Shown in pieces: positions 1-9,134 of a stretch of 39,308 bases of DNA. The stretch's first letter is position 1, and each line of letters begins with the position of its first letter. The stretch is from Segatella cerevisiae (lineage in GTDB: Bacteria > Bacteroidota > Bacteroidia > Bacteroidales > Bacteroidaceae): the NCBI RefSeq assembly GCF_024054555.1, contig NZ_JAMXLY010000030.1, positions 1 through 39,308 of the forward strand. Direction: 5' to 3'. Both the position numbers and the translations under genes were made by a program. The notes below the pieces were generated by a model. The model made no database searches. It was not told where the DNA came from and saw nothing but the letters and a program-made list of their open reading frames with translations.

Positions 1-170
1 ATGAGTTTGAGCGTTTTGTCTGTTTATTTTATCAATACAAATATACAAAATTTCCCTGTAACAAGGGCACTCAAACTCACTTTTATTTGTTAAATAAATC
101 AATTCTTTTTACTTCCGAAACTTGAGTCAATTATAGGAATAAACGACCTATCGGGAGAGTTAAATACGCT

Positions 171-374
171 CTAGATTAATTCCGCCAACGGGTTATTATT
201 GATCAAATTGAAGAGATCGACCAAATTGAAAGTCCGGTAGAGACTGTCCGGCGGAATGAGGGTATAGATATCACTCTCCAGCAAATATCTGCCGGAAAAC
301 TTCAAACTCCCTATAGTTAGAAAGATTAGAATGGAGACAATAAGAACAACTGCGAATATACGCTTCTTATTCAT
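171..374 (-). CDS. Small single-pass membrane protein, unknown function
   Basis: A 67-residue protein with a short basic N-terminus (MNKKR) followed by a hydrophobic segment at about residues 7-23, so probably an inner-membrane protein with its C-terminus in the periplasm. No domain is recognised. What makes it more than a chance reading frame is a good promoter on the same strand at 447-478, about 70 nt upstream, pointing at this gene. Codon use is too short to judge. It could still be the remnant of a longer gene. Confidence 0.45.
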   Translation of the reverse strand: MNKKRIFAVVLIVSILIFLTIGSLKFSGRYLLESDIYTLIPPDSLYRTFNLVDLFNLINNNPLAELI

Positions 375-1049
375 TGGAACTATAAATAATACCTAAAAAC
401 GAACTAATAACCTTAACTGTATTTATTGGTAAATACTAATTGCTTGCAAAAGTAATATTTATAAGCAGTATATACAAATATTTTTGAATAATTTATACTC
501 ATTTCCTAATTTATATTATTATATTAACAACTTGATACATAATGGTTTTATGTTGTATATCTAACATATAATTGCAGTTAATAGTAATAAATATAGAGTA
601 TAACAGTATTTATTGCTTAGTAAACATAATTATTTACAAAAGTAAATTATTTAAATAATATCTTCTACTTATTTTTTTATTTTATGATATAACAGAAGTT
701 ATCTCTTGTTAATAATTTAACACAAAAGGTTCTCTAATGGATGGTCTCAAGTAAATTTATTTCAGATGACTTGAAACTGAATATAAGAAAGAACTTTGAT
801 ATTGGAATAAGGGATGGCATCTATGAAAAACTTGAATTGTATTGAAGAATATTTAAAGGGATTTTTTTGCAGTAACCGATTTTTTTATTGAACTTTGCAA
901 CAGTTATTTATTGACTTAAACGGAAGTTTATAGAAAAGAAATAGTGCACGTAGTCAATTTATATTAGATTTAATTGAATTTCTGAATTCTTTTATTCTTG
1001 TTTTCTGTCATTGACACTAGAGACTTGAATCAGGTAAATATCAATCTGT
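375..1049. other. AT-rich intergenic region
   Basis: About 675 nt without a convincing gene. It is visibly richer in A and T than the coding sequence to its right. It contains the minus-strand promoter at 447-478. No clear promoter for the rightward gene at 1050 was found; the nearest approximations (GAACTTTG around 801-808 and 890-900) lack the TA of the -7 box. Nothing else is recognised. Confidence 0.5.
447..478 (-). promoter_or_regulatory. Bacteroidetes-type promoter for the small membrane protein
   Basis: Read on the minus strand this shows TTTG (475-478), a 20-nt spacer and TACTTTTG (447-454), an exact fit to TTTG-N20-TAnnTTTG. It would give a leader of about 70 nt ahead of the start at 374. 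A second TACTTTTG box on the same strand lies at 637-644 but lacks an upstream partner. Confidence 0.6.
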
Positions 1050-2138
1050 ATGAGAAAAGTATTGTTGGTTGTTGTTTTTGCCTTTATGGTCATTGTCCTG
1101 CAGGCCAAGACCAGGATTCCCCTATATGTTTGGGAGGGAATGCCTAAGAACGCCACCGCTCAGTCTTTAAAGGCTGATTTTGAAAAGTGGAAGGAACATG
1201 GTGTAGTGGGAGTGTGTATCAATGTCGGTTTCGATGTCGATAAGGCACGTATGGCTGCAAAAGCAGCTCATGAAGAGGGATTGGTTTTCCATGCATGGAT
1301 CCCGACCATGCTGCAACAAGGATTGGATAGTACATGGTATACCGTCAATCGATTGGGACAGTCTGCCTATGATCATCCTGCCTATGTACCTTATTACAAA
1401 ACTTTGGATCCCAGAAATCCGAATGTCCAGAAATATCTGATCAAGAAGTTTTGTGAAATCGCTGCCATTCCGAATGTCGATTATGTTCAGTTGGACTATA
1501 TCCGCTATGCTGATGTCATCCTTGCCAAGGCGCTTTGGCCGAAATACGGATTGATAGAGAATGGGGAATGGCCTGCTGCCGATTACTGCTATTGCGATAG
1601 TTGTGTGGCAGCTTACAAAAGGCTTACAGGTATAGATATCAGAAAGGTCTCGGATCCGTCTAAGATCAAGTCCTGGGCGCAGTTTCGTTGTGATGCCATC
1701 ACCCATTTGGTCAATCTGATCGCAGACAGTGTGCATGCTATGGGCAAGAAGGTGAGCGTGGATGTCTTTCCTGGTCCTTATAGTAGGGCAGTATGGATGG
1801 TGAGACAGGAATGGAACAAATGGAATGTCGATGCTTGTTTCCCGATGAACTATAACGACTTTTATCTTGAACCGCCTTCATGGGTCGTTAAGGTGACTCG
1901 AGAAGAGGTCAAGTCGATGAAGGGCAGGGCGCCTGTATACAGCGGTCTGTTCATTTGCAAGGACTGGCAAGACAAGTCTTCAGGGAAAGATCCGGAAACG
2001 CTGGGACTCAGTCCTGATGAATTGGCTGATGTTGTCAAAAAAATCAAGAAAACGGGGGCTGGTGGTATCTGTTTGTTTACACCCGGTAGTATGACTGATG
2101 CCCACTGGGCTGTTTTGGATCAACTCATAAAGAGATAA
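1050..2138 (+). CDS. Secreted GHL10-like (YngK-type) putative glycoside hydrolase
   Basis: A 362-residue exported protein: signal peptide about residues 1-19 (ends LQA-K), then a single TIM-barrel-like domain. The segment VQLDYIRY (about 146-153) matches the strand-4 signature HLDYIRYP of the GHL10 family (Pfam PF02638), where the Asp is a likely catalytic residue; LDPRNPNV (about 119-126) is also typical. A Cys cluster CYCDSC (180-185) may bind a metal or form a disulfide. Members are found in polysaccharide-use loci but few have proven substrates. The CBM9-like gene follows after 113 nt in the same direction, and the two may act together on a glycan. The ATG was chosen because it gives a normal signal peptide. 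Confidence 0.75.
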   Translation: MRKVLLVVVFAFMVIVLQAKTRIPLYVWEGMPKNATAQSLKADFEKWKEHGVVGVCINVGFDVDKARMAAKAAHEEGLVFHAWIPTMLQQGLDSTWYTVNRLGQSAYDHPAYVPYYKTLDPRNPNVQKYLIKKFCEIAAIPNVDYVQLDYIRYADVILAKALWPKYGLIENGEWPAADYCYCDSCVAAYKRLTGIDIRKVSDPSKIKSWAQFRCDAITHLVNLIADSVHAMGKKVSVDVFPGPYSRAVWMVRQEWNKWNVDACFPMNYNDFYLEPPSWVVKVTREEVKSMKGRAPVYSGLFICKDWQDKSSGKDPETLGLSPDELADVVKKIKKTGAGGICLFTPGSMTDAHWAVLDQLIKR

Positions 2139-2251
2139 GCACAGGTCCATTGGCATCGAGTCAAAGCTACTTTGAATGGGGGAAATTAAAATCCCAACTT
2201 CTGCATCTTACCAAGACAACTATCGGCAGAGGAGTTTAAATCAAAAATAAA

Positions 2252-3376
2252 GTGTTTGGAAAGTTGATATTGAAACATCTGTTTGTATCAGGCCTGACCT
2301 TGATGGTCTGTTTACCGGGATTCATCAAAGCTCAGGAAGAGAAAAGTGAATATGCGCCATTGTTGACGCCCCCTCGGGGATATGTTTGCTATCGGACAAC
2401 TCAGCCTGTGAAGATTGACGGTGTATTAGATGAGAAGTCTTGGCAGTATGCACAGTGGACAGAAAACTTTTGTGATATTTCAGGTGCAGGTTTCCCTACA
2501 CCTTATTATAACACTCGGGCAAAGTTGTTGTGGGATTCGGATAATCTCTATATTGCTGCAGAAATGGAGGAAGAGAATATTTGGGCTTTTCAGAAGCAAC
2601 ACGACGATATTGTCTGGCATGACCCTGACTTTGAAGTGTTCATTGATCCCAAAGGGGACGGACACAACTATTTCGAAATAGAGGTCAATGCTTTGGGGAC
2701 TGTTTTTGATCTTAGCCTGGAAGCTCCATATCGTTCCAAAATCCGTCCCTTTGTCCAATTTCAGTATAATGCCCCCGGGCTGGAGGTGGGTATACAACGT
2801 GCCGGCACCTTGAATCATCCCCAAGATAAGGACAAGGAGTGGATCGTCGAGATGAAAATTCCTCGGCAAGCTTTGGCTTCAGAATTTGATGACTATCTTA
2901 AGAAAGGTGCTTATCTTCGCCTTGATTTTTCCAGGGTGGAATGGCAGGTGTCTATGGGGAAAAACGATGAGATCGTGAAGAAAACGGACAGTACAGGTAA
3001 ACAACTGCCGGAAGAAAACTGGGTATGGTCTCCTACCGGGCGCATCGATATGCACATGCCGGAAAGGTGGGGATATGTCTATCTTTCTGATCAGATTTCG
3101 GGCAGCGGGACGGAGACTTTCGCTTATCCTAAAGACGAGAGTGCCAGGCGATTCCTGTGGAGATTGTTTTATGGGCAGGAAACACATTACCGGAAAACTC
3201 ACACTTATCTCAAGCATTTGGAAGATTTTCATCTGACCAAGGCGGAAATGGGTCTTCTGCCTGAAAAGAGTCGGGTAGACATCGAAACAACATCACATGC
3301 CTACGAAATCAATTTGAGTATGCCTGATGGCAGGTTGCTTGCCATTGACGATACGGGGAGGTGTTTCTACAGATAA
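2252..3376 (+). CDS. Exported carbohydrate-binding family 9-like protein
   Basis: A 374-residue protein with an N-terminal hydrophobic segment (about 6-27, cleavage near IKA-QE) and a CBM9-like beta-sandwich over about residues 45-250. Family marks are IDGVLDEKSWQ (about 53-63), AKLLWDSDNLYIAAEM, the acidic run HDPDFEVFIDPKGD and YFEIEVNALGT. Such proteins are common in Bacteroidota glycan loci and usually carry the CBM9_2/DOMON fold. The C-terminal 100 residues are not recognised. The start is GTG: the reading frame is closed by TAA at 2237-2239 and no ATG precedes the signal peptide. It probably partners the GHL10 protein upstream; substrate unknown. Confidence 0.75.
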   Translation: MFGKLILKHLFVSGLTLMVCLPGFIKAQEEKSEYAPLLTPPRGYVCYRTTQPVKIDGVLDEKSWQYAQWTENFCDISGAGFPTPYYNTRAKLLWDSDNLYIAAEMEEENIWAFQKQHDDIVWHDPDFEVFIDPKGDGHNYFEIEVNALGTVFDLSLEAPYRSKIRPFVQFQYNAPGLEVGIQRAGTLNHPQDKDKEWIVEMKIPRQALASEFDDYLKKGAYLRLDFSRVEWQVSMGKNDEIVKKTDSTGKQLPEENWVWSPTGRIDMHMPERWGYVYLSDQISGSGTETFAYPKDESARRFLWRLFYGQETHYRKTHTYLKHLEDFHLTKAEMGLLPEKSRVDIETTSHAYEINLSMPDGRLLAIDDTGRCFYR

Positions 3377-3511
3377 TTCCTTTTCGGATTTTTTGACGGA
3401 ATTAAATGACTAAAAGGGTTATGCTTGAAGATTTTTATATGTTGTTGACATTTAAAATTTGGTAGTGGCGGAACCTCAAAGTACTGTTTAAGAACAAGCC
3501 GAAAACAAATC

Positions 3512-3562
3512 CGTTCCCTCCCGTTCCCTCCTCGTTCCCTGTACGTTCCCTCCTCGTTCCCT
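3512..3562. repeat. Five CGTTCCCT boxes spaced 10-11 bp
   Basis: CGTTCCCT occurs at 3512, 3522, 3533, 3544 and 3555, so start-to-start distances are 10, 11, 11 and 11 bp, close to one turn of B-DNA. Spacers are pyrimidine-rich (CC, CCT, GTA, CCT). All five boxes are exact. The array lies 49 nt before the 23-bp repeat array. Function unknown; helical phasing suits a cooperative DNA-binding protein or a bent or stiff segment. Confidence 0.85.
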
Positions 3563-3610
3563 TTTTGGACTTTTGGTGGACAAACCGGTTATGTTAATCT
3601 GTTGAAGCGG

Positions 3611-3840
3611 TTTATTAGGGTGTAAGGACGTACGTTATTAGGGTCTCATGTCGTACGTATTGACAGTGTCAGGACGTACGTGAACAGAACCTCATAAAGT
3701 GCATCAACAGGATCCCTAAAAACTCATCAACGGCAGCTCATGATACGGATGAACAGAACGTCTAATCGTGCAGCAATAAAATGTATGGATAAGTGTCAAT
3801 GAAATACATGGATAAGTGTCAACACGATGAATGGATGTCC
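3611..3840. repeat. Degenerate tandem repeat, exact 23-bp period, ten units
   Basis: Ten consecutive 23-nt units begin at 3611, 3634, 3657, 3680, 3703, 3726, 3749, 3772, 3795 and 3818 with no insertion or deletion. Hand-counted identities between neighbours are 18, 15, 11, 13, 13, 10, 10, 18 and 13 of 23. Position 2 is T and position 4 is A in nine of ten units; the left part resembles RTSAACAGRA and the right end CGTAC or AAGT. A possible extra unit sits at 3588-3610, and weaker similarity may continue after 3840 with a 1-nt slip. Because 23 is not a multiple of three, this is not a protein repeat. Function unknown. Confidence 0.8.
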
Positions 3841-4195
3841 ATCTTCAGTTGTGAAGATGGGCAACGACAGGAACGAAAAATACCAGGTCCTATCAGACGA
3901 AAGTAAAATCATGTTCAACAACAGTGGTGGAGCTCACCAAATTTTTCCTGATACCACAACCCCTGCAGAACTCCTGTGACGATAAGTCCATGGAAAGTAC
4001 CGGCAAGATGGAGATGAGGAAAAAATCTCTGTGCCGTCCTAGTTACATAAATTCTGCCCTCTATATAATAAGGTGAAAAATGGTCCTAGTATATGGATTG
4101 ACTTAGGTACAGCGCGCACAACTATTAGTCCTAAAATCGGACAAGATGAGTCCTTTCCTGATGAGGCGGGTCTTCGTTTTCCAGAGGCCTGAATT

Positions 4196-7100
4196 TTAGA
4201 GTGCGGCTGTTTCTCCAGCTTTGGGATGACTTTGTCTTTTGCCGTATCGGCTGGGACTGATTCCAAAATGTTCCTTGAAGCATCTGTTGAAATATTGAGG
4301 ACTGCTGAAGCCGGTCTTATAACTGACTTCCGAGATGGAGAGCCCTTCGCTTTGAAGCATTCGGGCCGCCTTTTCCAGACGTTTCTGGATAAGATAACGC
4401 TTGGGGGGCATCCCCAAGAGTTCCTTTGCTTTACCATAGAAGGTTGTTCGCCCGATACACATCAGGGCCGCCAGTTGGTCTACATTAAAATTGGGATCAT
4501 TCAGATGCTGATCGATACAGGAGTTCATCCTAGAGAGGAAAAGTTGGTCTGCACTACTGGTAATCAGGACGTCTGTTGTACCGGTGGAAGTTGGGGCTAT
4601 AGACTGTGGCTTTTGCTGCTGATTGGATAAAACGCTCGCCTTTTCCTTATGCCATTTGATCAGTTGGCAGATTCGGAGGATCAGCAATTTGTAGTTGCAG
4701 GGCTTGACCATATAGTCGTCGGCACCAGCCTGATAACCTTTGATCTGGTGCTCCTCATCATCCAGAGAGGTCAGCATGATTACAGGAATATCCTTGGTGT
4801 CAGGCTGTTGCCGGAGTTGCCTGACAATGCTGTAACCGTCTCTGTCCGGCAATATGACATCGCAGAGCAGTAATTCAGGGTGTGTCTTCAGGGCACCTTC
4901 ATATCCTGTGTTGCCACTCATATATCCTGATACAGTAAAATACTTGCCAACGATTTCCTTGAGTTGCTCCATCATGTCCGGATCATCTTCAATGATGACG
5001 ACAGTCTGATGGTTGAAAGCCTTTGGCTGGATCTCCCGGATCAGAGACGTTGTCGGATCAGTGTGATCTGAACTTTTTCCTTGCTTTTGATGGATAGCTG
5101 TTGCCGTGTTGAAATCCGAGGCCTTGTAACTTTCTGTAGTTGTAGGGAGGGTAATTGTGAAGACATTCCGGTCAGCTTTTCTTTCATAAGTCAGGTCTCC
5201 ATGGTGCAGGCATGCCATCTTGTGGGCATTATACAGTCCGATGCCCATACCTCCCTGTGAAACATAGCCATGCATGAAAGGCTGGAACAGGGTGCGCTGC
5301 TGCTCCGGTGTAATGCTGTCGCCGGTATTGGCTATTTCTATTATCATGTTCCGGAAATCATCTGAAAGTTTGATATGCAGGTTGACAAACCCCTTTTCCG
5401 GTGTATATTTTATAGCATTGCTCAACAGATTATAGACCATTGTCTCCAACATTTCATGATCGAAAAACAAGTCATGTGCCTTACTGAAAGGCGTGAAACT
5501 CAGATGGATCTCCTTTTGCTTGGCATAGCTCCAAAAGTCCTGATAAATTTTGCGGATGAACCCGATCACATCATCTTTTTCAATTTTCAAGTGTTGGTTG
5601 CCGGTGCTGATTCTCCTGAACTCCATCAGTTGGTTGACCAGTCTGAGGAGTCTGCCGGTCCCCCTCTTTGAAGCCTGCAACGCAGATTTGGAGACCTGAT
5701 TGGTCTTGGGGTCAACGAGTTGTGCCACTGCGTTTTGGATGATGGCGATTGGGGTGCGGAACTCATGGGCAATATGAGTGAAGAAATTGATCCTGAACTC
5801 GGAGATCTGTCTGTCCACGGCGAGTTGCTGATGGAAGCGGACACGTTCTTTCACATTATTGAAGATATAGCCTGTAACCATGGCAATGAGGATGAGATAG
5901 ATCCCCCAAGCCCAGATACTACTGTACCAGGGATGGCGGATCGTGATCTTCAAGGTGATCTCCTGACTTTTATTGCCGTTTGTCCCTATCGATCTGAGAT
6001 GAAAGGTATAGGTCCCCGGATCGAGATGGCTATAGCTTGTGTGGTTCTTGTTCGTATAGCGTTGCCATGACTTCTGCAGAGGTTCCATATAAAACTGATA
6101 CCCGGTAGTGCCGGACTCGGCATAGTTGAAATCAGAGAAGTGGATGGCCAGTGAGTTCTGTCGATGGGAGAGGGAAAGGGGTTCTTGCTGACTGAGGGCT
6201 GCTCTGAGTTGGAAGGACTCTGGTGTATTACTGTCATCGGCAAATATTGACATGCCATTGATGATCAGGTCAGTGATGCGGACGGGGAATGGCACTGAGG
6301 AGTGCTGCCTTTTGCTTTCGGGTTTGATGACTGCCAGTCCATGACTCGTGCCGAACAAGAGTGTGCCGGTGGAAAGGAGCACAGCACTGTTGTCAGAGAA
6401 AATGTTCCCCCGGAAATCCTGACTCAATTGATAGGTCCTCACCCTTTCTGAATTTTCTTCGTTCGCTTTCAGATGTGAGAGTCCGCTCTCTGTTCCTATC
6501 CATATACCGCCTTTCAGATCTGAGGCGATGGAGTGGATGTAATTGTTGGATAGCCCCTGCAGCGTGCCGAACTGTCTGTAGGAGAGTTTTTGACCTGTCA
6601 GCCTGCAGTGGATGACACCGGTGCCTCCGGTCCCTATCCAGATCGAGCCGTCCGGAGAAGTACAGATACAACTGACATCATTGGCGGGGAGTTGGTGATT
6701 CGTCAAGCTGAAATGCAGGAAGCTCTTGTCCGAGAGTTCTTTCTGCCGGGTGTCAAGACAGAACAAACCGTCGAAGGTGCCGACCCATAGGCGTCCTTGG
6801 AGGTCACATTTCAGGTCTTGAATCCGGCTCTCGTTGATGTCCCGGTTCAAAAACTGGCGGAATTTCAACGGTTTACCTTTCTTGTAATTCATCAATAATA
6901 GTCCGCTGCCACCTGTCGCAACCCAGATACGTCCTTGGGAGTCAGAGATGATGTCTGAGATGTCATCGGAAGGAATAGGGTTGGTCTTTTCTTCCCGCGT
7001 GTATTGAGTGCCGTTTATAAAAAGCCCGCCTCCCTTTGTACCAATCCAGATGTTTCCGTTCCGGTCTTTGCAATAGGCATATATCGGGCGTGGAAAATTC

Positions 7101-8503
7101 TCCCTGCCTGTCACCTGATTGGAGCGCAGGTCATAGTGGTAAAGGGTGTTGTCGCGTGTGGAAAAGACAATGTTCTGCCGGCTTTCGCTCGCCACAGCCT
7201 GGATCATATTGCTCTGACCGAAAAGATAGTAAGCGGTAGGGTAGATGTATCGGAAGTCCAGACTCACAGGAGAGGACAGGCGGACAATACCTGCATTGTC
7301 CGCAGCAATCCAAATGGCTCCGCTGCGGTCTGCGATGACGCGTGATAGGAAATCGGAGGGGATGATGGCATCATCATCTTCGGCGAGATAATGTTTGAGT
7401 TGCTTTTTCTTGGGATTCCAGGTATACAGTCCGTTGCTGGTCGCTATATAGATCAGGCCGTCCTGTCCGATGCAAACTCTATAATAGCGTTTCGAACTGG
7501 AGTATATGGAGAACCGGGGCTTGATGTCCAGTTTGGTCAGTTGACCGTCCGGCATGAATATCCATAGGTTTCCGAGTTTATCTGATACGAATTGGCAACC
7601 TTTGTCCTGATCCATCGTCGTGCCTTCAGGTATCTGACATTCGGAAGGTTTGGTGAAAACCCGCTTTCGGATGTCGAAGGCATAAGTGATCCTGGGTGTA
7701 AAGATCAGCCATCTGCCTTTCCATATCAGCGTATTCGTCACTTTGTTGACAGTGCCGATGACGGAGGGCAGATGAGTTCTGGACAGTAACCGGTTGCTGT
7801 GGCCGTAGATGAGTACGTCATTGTCCTTGGTCAGAAGAAGCACCAGATGTTTGTAGACCTGCACGTCAAGAATCCAGTCTCGGGTGTTCAGGATGTGCAC
7901 CTTATTATATTTGTCTACAACAGTAAAACCGTGGGTCGTACAGAGCCACACATTGGAATCGGCGTCCTCAATGATTTTACTGACGTGATTGCTGGGGAGT
8001 TTCCGGTTCTCTTTTGTATAGTCGAAGACGGAGAGGCTTGTGCCGTTGTACCTGACCTGCCGTGCACGGGTCTTGGAATCATAGAACCACATTCCCTGTG
8101 TAGAGAGAAAACGCTTTTCCAAAGGGATGGATCTGACAGGTCTGTCGTAGGTGACAAAGCGCGATTTCCTCAGGTCATAGCACCCGTTGTCATAACTGCC
8201 TGAAGAAATCCACAACAACTGATTGGGATGGTCAATGTAGAGTAGTCCGATGATAGAGGCTGTCTTCTGTCCGTGTAGATTCGTGAAAGTATTGAAATTC
8301 AGGAAAGAATAGCCGTCGAAACGTGAAAGGCCGCAAGTCGTTCCGATCCAGATATAGCCCTGATCGTCCTGGACCATATCCATAATGGTATTTCCCACCA
8401 AGCCATTCATAGAGGTATACGTTTTGGAATTAATGGCAGCGTCTATATTCAGGCTGATGAATATTAAGGTTAGTAAAACCGCAATAAAACGGATTTTTTT
8501 CAT
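4196..8503 (-). CDS. Hybrid two-component system regulator (HTCS), complete
   Basis: A 1435-residue one-protein two-component system. In order: signal peptide (about 1-23); periplasmic two-component-regulator propeller repeats (about 25-780, with many W-I/V-G-T/A blade motifs such as GYIWIGTTCGLSRFDG); a Y_Y_Y sensor domain (about 785-855); a membrane span (about 862-882); HisKA with phospho-acceptor His913 in AHEFRTP; an ATPase domain with N-box LLSNAIKYTP and GGMGIGL; a receiver with Asp1215 in CDVILPD; and an AraC-type helix-turn-helix over the last 120 residues. All key residues are present, so it should be active. It is transcribed away from the TonB receptor operon at 9135 and is the obvious candidate regulator of it. 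HTCS proteins usually sense glycan fragments; here the neighbours look proteolytic. A -7-like box (TATTTTTG, minus strand, 8533-8540) lies 30 nt upstream. Confidence 0.95.
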   Translation of the reverse strand: MKKIRFIAVLLTLIFISLNIDAAINSKTYTSMNGLVGNTIMDMVQDDQGYIWIGTTCGLSRFDGYSFLNFNTFTNLHGQKTASIIGLLYIDHPNQLLWISSGSYDNGCYDLRKSRFVTYDRPVRSIPLEKRFLSTQGMWFYDSKTRARQVRYNGTSLSVFDYTKENRKLPSNHVSKIIEDADSNVWLCTTHGFTVVDKYNKVHILNTRDWILDVQVYKHLVLLLTKDNDVLIYGHSNRLLSRTHLPSVIGTVNKVTNTLIWKGRWLIFTPRITYAFDIRKRVFTKPSECQIPEGTTMDQDKGCQFVSDKLGNLWIFMPDGQLTKLDIKPRFSIYSSSKRYYRVCIGQDGLIYIATSNGLYTWNPKKKQLKHYLAEDDDAIIPSDFLSRVIADRSGAIWIAADNAGIVRLSSPVSLDFRYIYPTAYYLFGQSNMIQAVASESRQNIVFSTRDNTLYHYDLRSNQVTGRENFPRPIYAYCKDRNGNIWIGTKGGGLFINGTQYTREEKTNPIPSDDISDIISDSQGRIWVATGGSGLLLMNYKKGKPLKFRQFLNRDINESRIQDLKCDLQGRLWVGTFDGLFCLDTRQKELSDKSFLHFSLTNHQLPANDVSCICTSPDGSIWIGTGGTGVIHCRLTGQKLSYRQFGTLQGLSNNYIHSIASDLKGGIWIGTESGLSHLKANEENSERVRTYQLSQDFRGNIFSDNSAVLLSTGTLLFGTSHGLAVIKPESKRQHSSVPFPVRITDLIINGMSIFADDSNTPESFQLRAALSQQEPLSLSHRQNSLAIHFSDFNYAESGTTGYQFYMEPLQKSWQRYTNKNHTSYSHLDPGTYTFHLRSIGTNGNKSQEITLKITIRHPWYSSIWAWGIYLILIAMVTGYIFNNVKERVRFHQQLAVDRQISEFRINFFTHIAHEFRTPIAIIQNAVAQLVDPKTNQVSKSALQASKRGTGRLLRLVNQLMEFRRISTGNQHLKIEKDDVIGFIRKIYQDFWSYAKQKEIHLSFTPFSKAHDLFFDHEMLETMVYNLLSNAIKYTPEKGFVNLHIKLSDDFRNMIIEIANTGDSITPEQQRTLFQPFMHGYVSQGGMGIGLYNAHKMACLHHGDLTYERKADRNVFTITLPTTTESYKASDFNTATAIHQKQGKSSDHTDPTTSLIREIQPKAFNHQTVVIIEDDPDMMEQLKEIVGKYFTVSGYMSGNTGYEGALKTHPELLLCDVILPDRDGYSIVRQLRQQPDTKDIPVIMLTSLDDEEHQIKGYQAGADDYMVKPCNYKLLILRICQLIKWHKEKASVLSNQQQKPQSIAPTSTGTTDVLITSSADQLFLSRMNSCIDQHLNDPNFNVDQLAALMCIGRTTFYGKAKELLGMPPKRYLIQKRLEKAARMLQSEGLSISEVSYKTGFSSPQYFNRCFKEHFGISPSRYGKRQSHPKAGETAAL

Positions 8504-9134
8504 TGGTCGTGATTAGTTTGGTCTTCTCTTTGCAAAAATAGGAAAATAATCTAAAAAAAACGTGAGGCAGGCAATTTCTTTTCAGAATACTTCAAATGAT
8601 GGTCAAGGCTCTTCCCTTTATAAGTGGCAGTCTTCTCAAGGATAAACGAGTCTTATGAAAAAGGAGTGTGATAGTACTTGTCTGTCCGAAATGCTGGGTT
8701 TGTCCTCATCTGATTACGGATAATAAGGGCGCTGGCATTAATTAAAGATGAAAACTGTATTCGTGAGATAAGTAAAATCACTTGCGTTATATGTGGACAG
8801 TTGGGTAAATGAGAAACCAGTATTAACCGTACATTACTAATTTATTTTCATATATGATTAGAAAATAATTATTTCATTTATGATATAGGGGATGATTTTT
8901 CATCCAATTTATGTTAAATAGATGACCAAAAACATTCGATTTACTTCCTTTTTGGGTGACTTGATAGCCTTTATTCAGAGGATATGACGGAATGTGTTAT
9001 TTTTAGTATATAAATACGTTCAGATTGTGTATGTAATTCATTGAAGTATAGTTATTATCTATAATTTACCTATAAAATAATTAATTTTAGGTATTGTGGA
9101 CGGATATATTTATCCTTAACTTTGCCGAAAAATA
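8504..9134. other. Divergent control region between HTCS and TonB receptor
   Basis: About 630 nt, AT-rich, without a gene. It holds a -7-like box for the regulator on the minus strand (8533-8540), a promoter for the receptor on the plus strand (9094-9124) and a small palindrome, GGATGA-TTTT-TCATCC (8890-8905). The DNA site of the regulator is likely somewhere here but could not be identified. Confidence 0.5.
9094..9124 (+). promoter_or_regulatory. Promoter of the TonB receptor operon
   Basis: TTG at 9094-9096, a 20-nt spacer and TAACTTTG at 9117-9124 fit the Bacteroidetes consensus. The ATG at 9135 lies only 10 nt after the -7 box, so the transcript would start only a few bases before the start codon. 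The ATG cannot be moved downstream without losing the signal peptide. Confidence 0.6.

Larger units (their letters stand above)
3377..4195. other. Gene-free region carrying two repeat arrays
   Basis: About 820 nt between the CBM9-like gene and the convergent end of the hybrid regulator. No reading frame here looks coding. It holds a short phased repeat (3512-3562) and a degenerate 23-bp tandem repeat (3611-3840), described separately. A weak hairpin (TAATTCC/GGAATTA, about 3372-3405) just after the CBM9-like stop could end transcription. No transposase or inverted terminal repeat was seen. Confidence 0.6.

Noticed and set aside
2..79. Inverted repeat TGAGTTTGAGCG with CACTCAAACTCA near the left edge
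   Set aside because: 12-bp arms with one mismatch but a 54-nt loop and no T-run or element end; too little context at the window edge.
3588..3840. CRISPR array
   Set aside because: There are no identical repeats separated by unique spacers, and no cas genes nearby; all columns drift.
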